This document shows, piece after piece, positions 27,824 through 37,216 of a DNA stretch of 64,000 nucleotides. How positions within the stretch are numbered: position 1 is the stretch's first letter; the number at the start of each line of letters is the position of its first letter. Origin of the DNA: an uncultured Alteromonadaceae bacterium (GTDB taxonomy: Bacteria > Pseudomonadota > Gammaproteobacteria > Enterobacterales > Alteromonadaceae). Made by a program: the position numbers and the translations under genes. Under the pieces are notes generated by a model. It ran no database searches, was not told the DNA's origin, and saw only the letters and a program-made list of their open reading frames with translations. The stretch spans positions 1 to 64,000 of the forward strand of contig CAJXMO010000015.1 in assembly GCA_913056495.1 (NCBI GenBank). Direction: 5' to 3'.

Positions 27824-28249
27824 CTAAACCATATAATCGACTTTAGGTGTTAAAGGGCGCCCGTATTTCATTTCATGAATTTCCCCCATTGTTGGCGCAT
27901 TTTCCGGAGAATATTTATTTATACTAAGGGATTCTCCATATTTCGTTTTAAACAGGTTTAGTATTTCAGTTTCAGATAGGTTAGGGCCAAACGAATCTTT
28001 ATTACTGAACACCGTTTTCCAACCGCTATCACCAAAAGTAGCCAGAATCTCCCCCTTATTCTCTATAACTGTCGTTTGAGGTATTGAATTTTGGTAGTCA
28101 ACCTGCGCTTGCCTTTCTTCTGGCGTGGGTGGACTAGGAAGTTCAAAGCTGAGTCGCTCTCGAATTTCTTTAGGGAGTTCACCTTTTGATAGTAAATTCT
28201 TAGGCTCTAGCAGTATAGCATTTGCGTCTTTGATGTTTATGGGGGTCAT
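27824..28249 (-). CDS. Hypothetical protein
   Basis: A 141-residue soluble protein without signal peptide or membrane segment. It is rich in Pro and Glu near residues 35-45 (SPPTPEERQAQVDYQ). A compact region follows, with ILATFGDSGWKTVFSNK and ETEILNLFKTKYGE. I do not recognise a family. The start has only a weak ribosome-binding site. It lies at the edge of a decayed defence region flanked by repeats and may itself be a horizontally acquired orphan. Confidence 0.5.
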   Translation of the reverse strand: MTPINIKDANAILLEPKNLLSKGELPKEIRERLSFELPSPPTPEERQAQVDYQNSIPQTTVIENKGEILATFGDSGWKTVFSNKDSFGPNLSETEILNLFKTKYGESLSINKYSPENAPTMGEIHEMKYGRPLTPKVDYMV

Positions 28250-28383
28250 TTATCTTCATCCATAAAAGTTATGTTTTCAATTATGAGCAATTTGTATACC
28301 ATATTTATGATATGGCGGCCAAGAGATAATGAGAGTTTGTCCTAAGCTGAAATTTAATCCTATTGTTGAGTCCTTTCGTTGCA

Positions 28384-28419
28384 TTTTCTGCTGGTTCCCA
28401 CGCTCTGCGTGGGAACCAG
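28384..28419 (+). repeat. Interspersed CCCACGCTCTGCGTGGG repeat, copy 2
   Basis: TTTTCTGCTGG precedes the palindrome GGTTCCCACGCTCTGCGTGG and GAACC. It is the reverse complement of the copy at 4388-4417, with extended homology (GAAGGCAAGATC) to its right. It occupies the otherwise gene-free 28250-28568. Confidence 0.75.
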
Positions 28420-28568
28420 AAGGCAAGATCTAGAATCCTGTTTTTTACACAAATGAAGCCGAATAAATGTCAGCTTTATAGCGAAAAGCAGAAGCTTATT
28501 GATCAAAATTTTGGCTTTTTTGAGTGTCTGCTTTCAAATATCAGCTGACAATTAAATGAGTAAAGAAT

Positions 28569-29496
28569 TTATTTCCACAAGGGGTGTTCTTTCCAATTTT
28601 CAGGCATCCCCATAGCAACTCGCCATCTCTTAACGTCAGATATTGGTGTTAATACTTCATTTATTTGTTGTGCCCATTCATCTCCATTACCGGTCGCGTT
28701 CAACAAATGTTTAAGCATGAGTAAAATATAAAACACTCTGTCGTTTCTGGGTGTTATTGGCGGTAGCCAATTGCTATCTTTATTTTTTGTCGGGTTTGAT
28801 GGCTAGTTCTCTGTTCCAAAGTCGACTATGGTGAGCACAAATATTTCTGACATACGTTAAAGTATGTAGCCAGTCTCCCAATTTCTTATGATGAAGGTTA
28901 AAATGTTGAGCTACTGCTTTTTTGTCTTCAATCCCTGATTTTTGATCATTTATCAGTCCGTTGTATCCAAAAGACAGAGCCCCCAAGGACATAACTTCAG
29001 TTAGCATCCAAATTGGAATTTTCGGAAACCCTGCGTATCTCGATTTATAATGCCGAATGAAATCGTCACTCGATCTAAGTACTTCCGTTTCGAGTTTTTT
29101 TAGCCATTCTGTGTGCTTAAATTTTGGATGGAAATTATTTTTATCAGTATGCCCGAAAGCTAAATACTTGTGCCCGATATGGTAAGTAAATTGTGTCCTT
29201 ACTGCTATCTCAACTCTTTCTATGGCATCCAAAATCAAAGAACGAAGTTTGCGATCTGTTTCGTAGAGAAAGACTACATCATCAAAATTTGTATTTGGCT
29301 CAAACTTATTGGTTGTCTGATTTTGATCGTCACGTAAGCGAAAGGGCTACCAGTAACCACTTAAACGATAATAACTAATACTGGCTAAACGCGTTTCAGC
29401 TTTAGCTTTATTGCTAAAAGCCATTCCTTTTTGTTCAAGACGCCTGATTTGTTCTGCGAAACTTAGAGGTGGTTTGCTATAAGGTATTTGCGGCAT
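28569..29496 (-). pseudogene. Abi-family (AbiD/AbiF-like) pseudogene with two lesions
   Basis: The reconstructed ~310-residue protein is an Abi_2-type abortive-infection protein. N-terminal blocks include RRLEQKGMAF and YYRLSGYW, and C-terminal blocks include RNICAHHSRLWNREL and VFYILLMLKHLL. Two defects are visible. Codon 50 is TAG (29347-29349), where the family expects Tyr in YWYPFR. Further on, a six-A run (T6 at 28783-28788 on the plus strand) shifts the frame; with five A residues it would read on as KPDKNKDSNWLPP to the stop at 28569. The remaining 152-codon open segment (28780-29238) is therefore only a fragment. It lies downstream of a truncated hsdR. Confidence 0.85.
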
Positions 29497-29636
29497 AAAT
29501 CTCGTTCACGCCTCATATTCTATATGCTTTAAATAAAGAAAAACCGCCAAGGTTGCGCGACACCCAAAGGGTACTAAGCGTGCCGGTTATGTTACGTATA
29601 TTATTGCTAATTTGGTTAGTGGCGTCAATTATAAAA

Positions 29637-31961
29637 TTACTCATTCAAATACATTTCCGCCATATCATCTAATTTGGCTTTTACTTCTTTCCAATTCGGC
29701 ATTACTTGGGTTAACAAACGCCAGAATCTTTCACTGTGATTGTGTTCAGCTATATGGCAAAGCTCGTGTAGTATCACGTAATCAATACATTCTTTAGGTG
29801 CTTTAACTAGGTGAGGGTTGAGCATCAAGTTGCCTTTGGTTGAGCAGCTTCCCCATTGCTTTTTCATTGCCATTACACGAAAAGAAGGAATGCCTTTAAC
29901 CCAAGTGGCTTTTGGAAGCAATTCGGCTAGTCGTTCATGAAAAATGGCTTTAGCTTTGTGTTGATACCACTTGTCGATCAGCGGTTTAATTTTCACCAAC
30001 CGGCTTTCTTGACTATCAAGGGCATTATTTTTGCTATCGTCGTGCTTGATAGTGACATTCAATTTGCCACGGCTTAGCTTTACATTAGGTACTTGCTCAG
30101 CATCAACGATGACTTTTAATACATAACGCTTCCCCAGGTAAAACTGTGTTTCACCGCTCACATATCGCTTAGGCAAAACCGTATATTTTCGCTTAGCAAA
30201 ATCATCAATGCTTTGCCAAATCCATCTGGCACGCTTATGCATGGCATCTTCAATCGCCTTTTTAAGCATCTTAGAGAAATATTCCTGAGCATAAGGATCA
30301 TCTGCTAAGTCTTGCTCAATCATTTTGGTGATTCGGCCTGTGATTTTATCAGCCTGGTTACGAGCTTCGTCATCGCTCATATCCTGTGGTTTAACGTCTT
30401 TTCCTAAATTACCGACTAAGTAGGCACCTTCAGGGTCTTTAACTTCAATGCCTGCTATGTGCTTGTCGAGTAAGCTACGGATATCTTCAGCGTATTCATC
30501 ATAATTAATGGTTTCGTCAGCATCTTCACGCACTTGCTTACGTAAATCGACAAAAGCTTTTAGGTCACGTTTGTACAAGTCACGCTTGTTATCGAATGAC
30601 TTATCTTCAAAGTAGGTTGCTGATTGCAATGCTACTTTCATACAGTTTGAAAATGCGGTCAGTGCTGAGTAGAAGTCATCACGCTTTTTAAGATTCGTAT
30701 CAACAAGCTTGCCATCAACATCATTCACCTTAGGCGCTAACGCTTGGCGAAGCGCTGGGCCATCTTGTTTGTTTTTAACACCATCAAATATCGCCCATAA
30801 ATCACTGTGCAGCCCCGGAAGCTTCTTATATTCCGTGTCCATGCGATTGTACAAACCTTTCAGATCATCAATGTCAAAGCCGTCTCGGGTACGTTCTGCA
30901 AGGTCTTGATACTTTTCGATTGTGGTATCAAGTTCTTTTAGTATGCCACGGTAATCAATTAAGTAACCAAACTGCTTTTTGCTATGTAAACGGTTTACTC
31001 GGGCAATCGCTTGGATCAGGTTGTGCTCTCTAAGGAGCTTATCTATGTAAAGCACTGTGTTCTTTGGCTCGTCAAAGCCTGTCAGCAGCTTATCGACTAC
31101 GATCATGATGTCTGGGCCATCATCTCTGCCAAAGTCTTCAATAATGGCTTTGGTGTAGGCTTTTTCGTCCATCTTATTGACGTTAGCCTTCCACCAATTT
31201 TGCACAATGTCTTTGCTTTCCTGATCAACCGCTTCGTGCCCCTCACGCGTGTCAGGAGCAGACATCGCAACAACCGATGTTACTGTACCTATTTTATCTA
31301 ATGCCTTCTTATAACGAATTGCAGAGGCTTTGGAGCCACAAGCTAATTGGCCTTTTAAACCTTGCTGTTTAAAATTTTGGAAGTGATCGGAAATATCATA
31401 GGCAATTAACTCAATACGACCTTCGGTTTGGTAGATTTGGCCTTTCTGCGAAAATTTCTTTTTTAGGTCGGTTTTTTGCTTGTCAGCTAGTTTACTAGTG
31501 CTGCGTTCAAACCACGCATCAATGGCTTTGTCGTTAACGTTCAGCTCTGGAATACGCTCTTCGTATAACAGAGGGGTAACAGTTTTATCTTCAACCGCTT
31601 GCTGCATGGTGTAAGAGTGGATGATCTTACCAAATTTGTTTTCAGTCTTATCGTCTTTTAACAGTGGCGTACCAGTAAAAGCAACATAGGCTGCTTTAGG
31701 CAGCGTTTGCTGCATACGGATATTATTTTCACCGTTCTGGCTACGGTGGCCTTCATCCACATGTACGATAATGTTTGGGCTGTCGTTGTAGCATTCTTTG
31801 TACTTAATCGCTGAGCCAAATTTATTTATGATCGAGAAGATAACTCGCTCATTCCCTTTACCTATTTGTTCAGCTAAACGCTTACCTGTGGTCGCCATTG
31901 CATCTTTTTTATCTCGGTCAGTTAATACACCGCCTGATGCAAAGGTGGCACGGAGCAGCTC
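29637..31961 (-). pseudogene. hsdR: 5'-truncated type I restriction subunit HsdR with C-terminal YgjP-like peptidase domain
   Basis: This is the C-terminal ~775 codons of a type I restriction subunit. Remaining helicase motifs are II (VDEGHRS), III (AFTGTPL), the TGFDEP block and VI (QAIARVNR). The N-terminal nuclease domain and Walker A are missing. In-frame coding continues upstream of the first ATG (31898) to a TAA at 31962-31964, where homology to HsdR stops abruptly. The last ~110 residues form a YgjP/DUF45 metallopeptidase domain (KKQWGSCS, HELCHIAEHNHSERFW). No hsdM or hsdS is nearby. The product cannot be an active restriction enzyme, although an internal start could express the peptidase end. 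Confidence 0.85.
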
Positions 31962-32046
31962 TTAGGGCCTAACTCATTCAAATGTCCAAATCCTAACCAG
32001 CAATACATCAGCTATTCTCATAGTGACTTTTAAATAGGAGATCACT

Positions 32047-32130
32047 ATGAAACCTGAACTAAACCACAATACTACTGGTGTGAAACGTCCTTTCAAGCTT
32101 GAAGATATGTAGCGTATTTGCGTATTAGAC
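32047..32130 (+). pseudogene. Tyrosine-recombinase N-terminal scrap
   Basis: The ATG at 32047, preceded by AGGAG, opens MKPELNHNTTGVKRPFKLED, then M and a TAG (32110-32112) where the family has Trp. This start resembles short integrases common in Alteromonadales and Vibrio that begin with a GRPFKLEDIWRIR-like block. Only ~25 codons remain. It lies at the breakpoint of hsdR and may mark the event that truncated it. Family assignment is from memory. Confidence 0.45.
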
Positions 32131-32454
32131 ATTACCCGAACACTTATTCCGGTCACCCGATCATTGGTATTTTAATTTGCCCGAACAATTGTGACAGACT
32201 ATAGTGTCTGCCACTAGGTTTTTTACTTCAGTAATGGTCAATTTTTTCTGTAGAAATTCTAAGTGCATTTTTCATTTCAATATACTTTTGATGTGACGTC
32301 ATATAACTAATTGCTGGGTTGCCTTGGTATTTGCATGCATAGGGTTCCTATCTATTCAGTAAGCAAAATGTTGAGTGTCAAAGACAAGGGCATATTGACT
32401 TAGATTCAACTCAGGTCAATAACATAATATTGTACAGGTCTAGTTTACTTAACA

Positions 32455-32471
32455 TGCGACAATTTGTCGCA
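32455..32471. promoter_or_regulatory. 17-bp perfect palindrome upstream of TonB receptor
   Basis: TGCGACAATTTGTCGCA is a perfect inverted repeat around a central T, 78 bases before the receptor's GTG start. It does not resemble a Fur box. It is a candidate operator for the receptor-PepSY operon. Confidence 0.55.
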
Positions 32472-32548
32472 GTGTGCGTCAAGGCTGATTTAGTTAGAAT
32501 ACAACCTGAAAATTATGCTTTTAAATGATTTAACTTATCAGGTGTCTT

Positions 32549-34585
32549 GTGAAAAGAACTAATTTAATCCCTATCGTTAATTTATCTTTATTATCAACTG
32601 CGGTGTTAGCTTGTATTAATGGATTTGCAGCAGAAAGTATCGTTACTGGGGATACCAGTTTTGAAATAGGTGAGAGTATTCAAGTGGTTGGATCGCGTTT
32701 TATTGATGCAAGCCGAGCCCTTACCTCGGTTGATCGCTTATCTGGAAATTTGGTTCAAACCGCAGAAATAGACTATGCATGGCAATTAGCCGGTCAATTG
32801 CCGGGAGTTTTATTAACTGAATTTAACCAAGGAACGACCAGCGGAAAGTTATCTTTTCGTGGCTTTAACGGCGAAGGCTCAGTTAATGCGGTAAAACTCT
32901 TAATTGATGGCGTACCTTCTAATACCAATGATGGCAATATGCCGTTTGTCGATATGTTGTTTCCAATTGATATTGAAGCAGTTGAAGTGATCCGTGGCAC
33001 AACCGATCCACGCTATGGTTTAAATAATATTGCTGGTAATGTGGCATTTGCCACTCGCAGCAGTGGAAATTATTTAGAGTCGAGATTATCCGCGGGCAGT
33101 TATCAATCGTATCAAGGTCAAGTTGCGTTAGGGATTGAACAAAATAACTTTACCCAAAATTATTCTCTGGGTTATAAAGATAAACACGGCTATCGCGAAC
33201 ACGCTCAACTTGAGCGTTTTGCGCTATCTGGCAAATGGGGTTATCAACTCACTCAAGATTTTCACATTGGCGCCAGTGCCAGACATTATCAAGCAAAAGC
33301 CGAGGAACCCGGTTATTTAACGCAAGAGATGGCCTACACAAAGCCGCAAGCCAGCAATGATTATAATCAAACCGACCGCGACAGCCGTGACATTAGCCAG
33401 TTTTCATTATCGGCCGATGCAAAATTAAGTGAAATCGCACAATGGTCATCCCTGGTTTGGCTAAATCAATATCAGGATGATCGCTTTGTTAAATTTTCTG
33501 AAAATGCCTCTCAGCAAAATCGCTTTACTCAAGAAAAACACTACGGCGGTTCATCTGTTTTAACCTTAACGCCACATTTTGAAAGCTTAAATGCTTTTTT
33601 GTTTGAGCTTGGGTTAAGCCTTGAAAAACAAGATAATATCTCAAAACGCTATTACACTGTTGAGCGTGAAATTACAGCAAAAATCCGAGATCAGGCTTAT
33701 GATTTAACTGTGACCGGAGTTTATGCCCAAAGTATGATAGAACCAACCCCTTGGTTGAGAATAACACCCTCTTACCGCTTAGATTGGATTGACGGCAGTT
33801 TTCACAATGTGCTTTCCGACAGTCGGGCTGAAATAAATGATTATGGCACGATTAAACAACCTAAATTAGCAATCGCTGTGTTACCCACTCAAGCGTTAAC
33901 TGTTTTTGCAAACTGGGGAAAAACCTTTCAGATTGGTACTAACTCAGGCGCTTATTTAATTCCGCCACGACAAGTCGATTTAAAACCGTCAATTAACGAA
34001 GGCTGGGAAACTGGCATTAAATATCGCCCAATGGCTGATCTAAATGTCCGGCTCGCTTGGTGGCAACAAACCGCTACAGGTGAATTTAGGCGGAAATTAA
34101 ATGATCCTTTGGGCGATTTTGATAATTTAGGCGCAACCAAACGCAAAGGGTTAGATTTACAAATATCCTGGACACCCACTCAAGATATATCGCTATGGGG
34201 GGCTTTTGCTTGGCAACAAGCTCAAATAAAAACGCCAGATCCGAGCACACCAGAATTGGCCGGAAACGATATTGATCATATCCCCAACCGTATATTCAGT
34301 GCAGGAATCGATTACCAGCTCACCCGTCAACTGGATTTAACCGCTCAACTGCGTACTCAATCCGATTATTACCTCACAACAGAGAATAACCAATCGGGTT
34401 ACGGTGATTTTACTCTGCTCGATTTAACCACAAATTATGCTCTTAATTCAAAGACTAAACTCACCTTGCAACTACAAAACTTAACCGATGAGTATTATGA
34501 GTATGTCTGGTGGGATGGCTCACAAACTTTACATAGTCCAGGACAAGGCCGCTCACTAACCGCATCCGTTTATTTTAAATATTGA
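32549..34585 (+). CDS. TonB-dependent siderophore-type receptor
   Basis: A 678-residue outer-membrane receptor. It has a signal peptide to about FAAES (residue 28), then ESIQVVGSRF (TonB box region), a plug domain with LPGVLLTEFNQGTTSGKLSFRG and VEVIRGTTDPRYGLNNIAGN, and a barrel ending in terminal Phe-Lys-Tyr (VYFKY). The start is GTG at 32549 with CAGGTG upstream. A PepSY membrane protein gene follows 10 bases after its stop, a pairing common in ferric-siderophore uptake. A 17-bp palindrome upstream suggests dedicated control; no Fur box was found, so a substrate other than iron is possible. Confidence 0.85.
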   Translation: MKRTNLIPIVNLSLLSTAVLACINGFAAESIVTGDTSFEIGESIQVVGSRFIDASRALTSVDRLSGNLVQTAEIDYAWQLAGQLPGVLLTEFNQGTTSGKLSFRGFNGEGSVNAVKLLIDGVPSNTNDGNMPFVDMLFPIDIEAVEVIRGTTDPRYGLNNIAGNVAFATRSSGNYLESRLSAGSYQSYQGQVALGIEQNNFTQNYSLGYKDKHGYREHAQLERFALSGKWGYQLTQDFHIGASARHYQAKAEEPGYLTQEMAYTKPQASNDYNQTDRDSRDISQFSLSADAKLSEIAQWSSLVWLNQYQDDRFVKFSENASQQNRFTQEKHYGGSSVLTLTPHFESLNAFLFELGLSLEKQDNISKRYYTVEREITAKIRDQAYDLTVTGVYAQSMIEPTPWLRITPSYRLDWIDGSFHNVLSDSRAEINDYGTIKQPKLAIAVLPTQALTVFANWGKTFQIGTNSGAYLIPPRQVDLKPSINEGWETGIKYRPMADLNVRLAWWQQTATGEFRRKLNDPLGDFDNLGATKRKGLDLQISWTPTQDISLWGAFAWQQAQIKTPDPSTPELAGNDIDHIPNRIFSAGIDYQLTRQLDLTAQLRTQSDYYLTTENNQSGYGDFTLLDLTTNYALNSKTKLTLQLQNLTDEYYEYVWWDGSQTLHSPGQGRSLTASVYFKY

Positions 34586-34595
34586 TCGGCTAAAC

Positions 34596-35762
34596 ATGCG
34601 TTTTCCATCTAAAAAATTCTGCCGCAGACTACATTTATATTTAGGTTTATCTGTTGGTATTTTATTAGTGCTGATAGCTTTAACTGGCTCAGCATTAGTG
34701 TTTTATATCGAGATAGATGAAATTTTGCATCCGCAAATTCAGACTGATGAATTAAATAATAAACCCAATTGGGATCAAGCGCTCACTACGCTCAGACGAG
34801 CCTATCCTGATAAAACCGGTTCGTGGCGTTTTGAAGTCCCACAAAATAGCGGCACCATTCCAGCCCGCTATTACAACCCTGCCGAAACTCAAGGCCATCA
34901 TTTTGCACCCATGATGGTCTGGCTATCAAAAGATGGTCAACACATTTTACGCCGCGAATACTGGGGCGATTTTTTAATGACTTGGCTTTACAACCTGCAT
35001 TTTACTTTGTTAATGGGTGCAACCGGCAGTTGGGTTGTCGGTTATATTGGTTTGGTCTCTGTTTTTTTATTAATTTCAGGCTTAGTTAGTTGGTGGCCCA
35101 AAAACGGGCAGTGGCTTAAAAATATTCGTTTTAAAGCTCGTAGTAATCAACTGAGTTTATTGTACGACTGGCACAAAGTGCTCGGTTTAATCAGTTTAAT
35201 TCCACTGCTGGTTTTGTTTGCCACCGGCACCATGTTGGCATTGCCAAAAGAAACAGACGCCGTGTTAAAACTCAGTTTAGGTCAGGTTAATTATGCGAAA
35301 AAAACACTCGCGCCAAGCCAAAACCCACAGGCCAACCAGCCTGAATTCATTTCAATTTCACAAGCAGTTGCCACCGCCAAACAAAAGTGGCCAGAAGCAA
35401 AACTAGCCTGGATAGAGACCCCAAATGCAGTTAACTACTCTCAATACAGACTCAGATTCCAACTTAGCCGCGATCCATCAAGGCGTTTTCCTCACAGTTA
35501 TATTGAAGTGGACGCACAAACAGGTGAATTAACCAGTGTTTTTAATACTGAGCAACAAGGCGCAGCTAACATAGTGAAAGATTGGTTACACCCACTGCAT
35601 GACGGTAATTTTAATCAGTTTTTTGGTGACAGCCAACTGGCGAAAACAACCGTACTAAGCATTAGAATTATCTGGCTTTTATCCGGTATTTCAGTAATGG
35701 TATTATTTGTACTTGGCTTAATTAGATGGTGGATTAAAAGTAGTAAAAAGCCAAAGAATTAA
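34596..35762 (+). CDS. PepSY-associated membrane protein
   Basis: A 388-residue inner-membrane protein with four predicted helices: about 15-37, 135-165, 195-215 and 355-380. PepSY-type segments lie between them. Conserved features are the opening RRLHLYLGLSVGILL, the His-rich YNLHFTLL and WHKVLGL blocks, and DWLHPLHDGNF. Such proteins (PiuB-like) often accompany TonB siderophore receptors and are proposed to reduce or release iron in the periplasm. It is cotranscribed with the receptor upstream. Confidence 0.85.
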   Translation: MRFPSKKFCRRLHLYLGLSVGILLVLIALTGSALVFYIEIDEILHPQIQTDELNNKPNWDQALTTLRRAYPDKTGSWRFEVPQNSGTIPARYYNPAETQGHHFAPMMVWLSKDGQHILRREYWGDFLMTWLYNLHFTLLMGATGSWVVGYIGLVSVFLLISGLVSWWPKNGQWLKNIRFKARSNQLSLLYDWHKVLGLISLIPLLVLFATGTMLALPKETDAVLKLSLGQVNYAKKTLAPSQNPQANQPEFISISQAVATAKQKWPEAKLAWIETPNAVNYSQYRLRFQLSRDPSRRFPHSYIEVDAQTGELTSVFNTEQQGAANIVKDWLHPLHDGNFNQFFGDSQLAKTTVLSIRIIWLLSGISVMVLFVLGLIRWWIKSSKKPKN

Positions 35763-35836
35763 ATTTATAATATAGCAATTATTAATTTAACCCTTAATAA
35801 TAGTTAGCTAGCAGAGCATTTCCACTGCGCATGGTT

Positions 35837-36664
35837 CTAAACAGATATAGCTATATTTATGTTTGGTTTTGTGACTTCTATGCTGGAAGTCAGTTGAGTG
35901 GCAATCGAGTTGGTGTCGGTCAGTAGTTTTTCTATCTCATCTAATTGGTTTTGCATTTGCTTATCATTATCTTCTTTGCGCAACAGGGCCTTTAATCTAT
36001 TAAATAACGACTGAAGCTTTTGCGCTGTTTCCTGCAGCAGGCGTTGATCAGCTCGGCGTTGTTGTTGTGATTGTTCTTTGCCTGTCTGGTACGGCAAAGA
36101 TCTAGTAGACGCATCGCTTTGTACTGCTTCATTTTTAACCGGGCCAGTTTCATCATTCGACAACCCTTCACCTTTTTTCATAGTCTCCATATCGTATGCA
36201 GCACTTTTATCTAAATGCTCAGGGTGTCGAACTGTTTGTTTTGATTCTGTCGCGGACAAACTCTCGCCAATGGCGGCCCCAGTTGAGCCAGCCGACCCCT
36301 CTTTTAGCTCATTGGCGATGCTTTTTAACTGATTTGCCAGTTGCTTCAGTTCTCTTAGCAATGCTTTAGGTACCATAGCACCAAATAAAGTCATCAATCC
36401 TTTTAATTCTTCAATGCGTTGTTTAATTTCTGCAGCCCGTTCTCGCGCTCGGTCTTTTTTAGTATCAGAAATTTGGTTTTGGTAGGCGCTAAGTGCCAGG
36501 TTCAGTTCCAGTTTTTCCCGTGTTGCTGGGCTAAAAATGATCCTGGTTGATTCACTGCTCTGCTGCGCCAAAGTTGTTGCAACAGGCTGCATTGAGTTTA
36601 ATGCCTTGAGGTTATTCGCAGCATAGCTTTGCAAAACGCTATTCGCTTTAATTGATGAAACCAT
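35837..36664 (-). CDS. Hypothetical coiled-coil protein
   Basis: A 275-residue soluble protein with no signal peptide. Two charged helical regions (about 50-135 and 195-260) with heptad-like Leu spacing (IKQRIEELKGLM, LLRELKQLANQLKSI, LFNRLKALLRKEDND) suggest coiled coils. A low-complexity Ser/Gly/Glu linker separates them. The ATG at 36664 follows AAGGAC; a longer frame upstream has no support. The opening SSIKANSVLQSYAANNLKALNSM resembles proteins that associate with surface filaments, but no family is recognised. Confidence 0.55.
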   Translation of the reverse strand: MVSSIKANSVLQSYAANNLKALNSMQPVATTLAQQSSESTRIIFSPATREKLELNLALSAYQNQISDTKKDRARERAAEIKQRIEELKGLMTLFGAMVPKALLRELKQLANQLKSIANELKEGSAGSTGAAIGESLSATESKQTVRHPEHLDKSAAYDMETMKKGEGLSNDETGPVKNEAVQSDASTRSLPYQTGKEQSQQQRRADQRLLQETAQKLQSLFNRLKALLRKEDNDKQMQNQLDEIEKLLTDTNSIATQLTSSIEVTKPNINIAISV

Positions 36665-36958
36665 ACAACTGCAGTCCTTTTTAAAATTGTTGTCTCTGTT
36701 TATCGGCCCGAGCGAGAATAACATTAGCAGCGGAAATGATTTAACCAATGGCTACATAAAATAGATGTTAGCTGTAGTTTTATCGGCGCTTACATTTCGA
36801 CAATCTACAAAGCTAATCAACGACACGGATTTCAATTCTAAAGTATTTAAACGATTTTTTAATCGATTGGACGGAATGTTTTTTAGTTAAGTCTATATAA
36901 TCTTGATCATTTTCGTCTGGATGCTTACTAAGCTTTTCAATAATTTAATTGAATGGCA

Positions 36959-37216
36959 TCAATAGCGTATCAATAGTTTAGTAACAACTTGGCCATCATC
37001 TTTGTACAATAGTTCATGACAAGTAAATTTACCTTCTTTATCAGGGTATTTTTCAATAATATAATTCGCCCTCACATAGTCTTTTGTTTCCTGCTTATCA
37101 ACAAGGTTGACGTCACCGTTTTCCCAAAATTGTCTTTCAGCCGGAGAATCTTCTTCTAAACAGGATTGATTCTTTAAACAATCCATCGTCCCACTTTTAA
37201 GGTGATGGGGCGTCAT
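36959..37216 (-). CDS. Small hypothetical protein coupled to a hybrid kinase
   Basis: An 85-residue acidic, soluble protein. Its ATG overlaps the stop codon of the hybrid kinase gene by 4 bases (ATGA), which supports real, coupled translation. Two Cys residues lie near the N terminus (DCLKNQSCLEED) and one near the C terminus (FTCHELL). There is no recognised domain. Its position suggests a partner or modulator of the kinase (inference). Confidence 0.6.
   Translation of the reverse strand: MTPHHLKSGTMDCLKNQSCLEEDSPAERQFWENGDVNLVDKQETKDYVRANYIIEKYPDKEGKFTCHELLYKDDGQVVTKLLIRY

Larger units (their letters stand above)
31962..32548. other. Junction and gene-poor stretch between the defence remnant and the TonB receptor
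   Basis: The truncated hsdR ends at 31961. An integrase scrap follows (32047-32130). The remainder holds the promoter region of the TonB receptor, with a 17-bp palindrome at 32455. No complete gene is visible. Confidence 0.5.

Noticed and set aside
28780..28790. Programmed frameshifting in the Abi gene
   Set aside because: The A6 run could support slippage, but the gene also carries an upstream in-frame amber codon, so decay is the simpler explanation.
32400..32548. Fur box before the TonB receptor
   Set aside because: No stretch resembles GATAATGATAATCATTATC; only the unrelated 17-bp palindrome is present.
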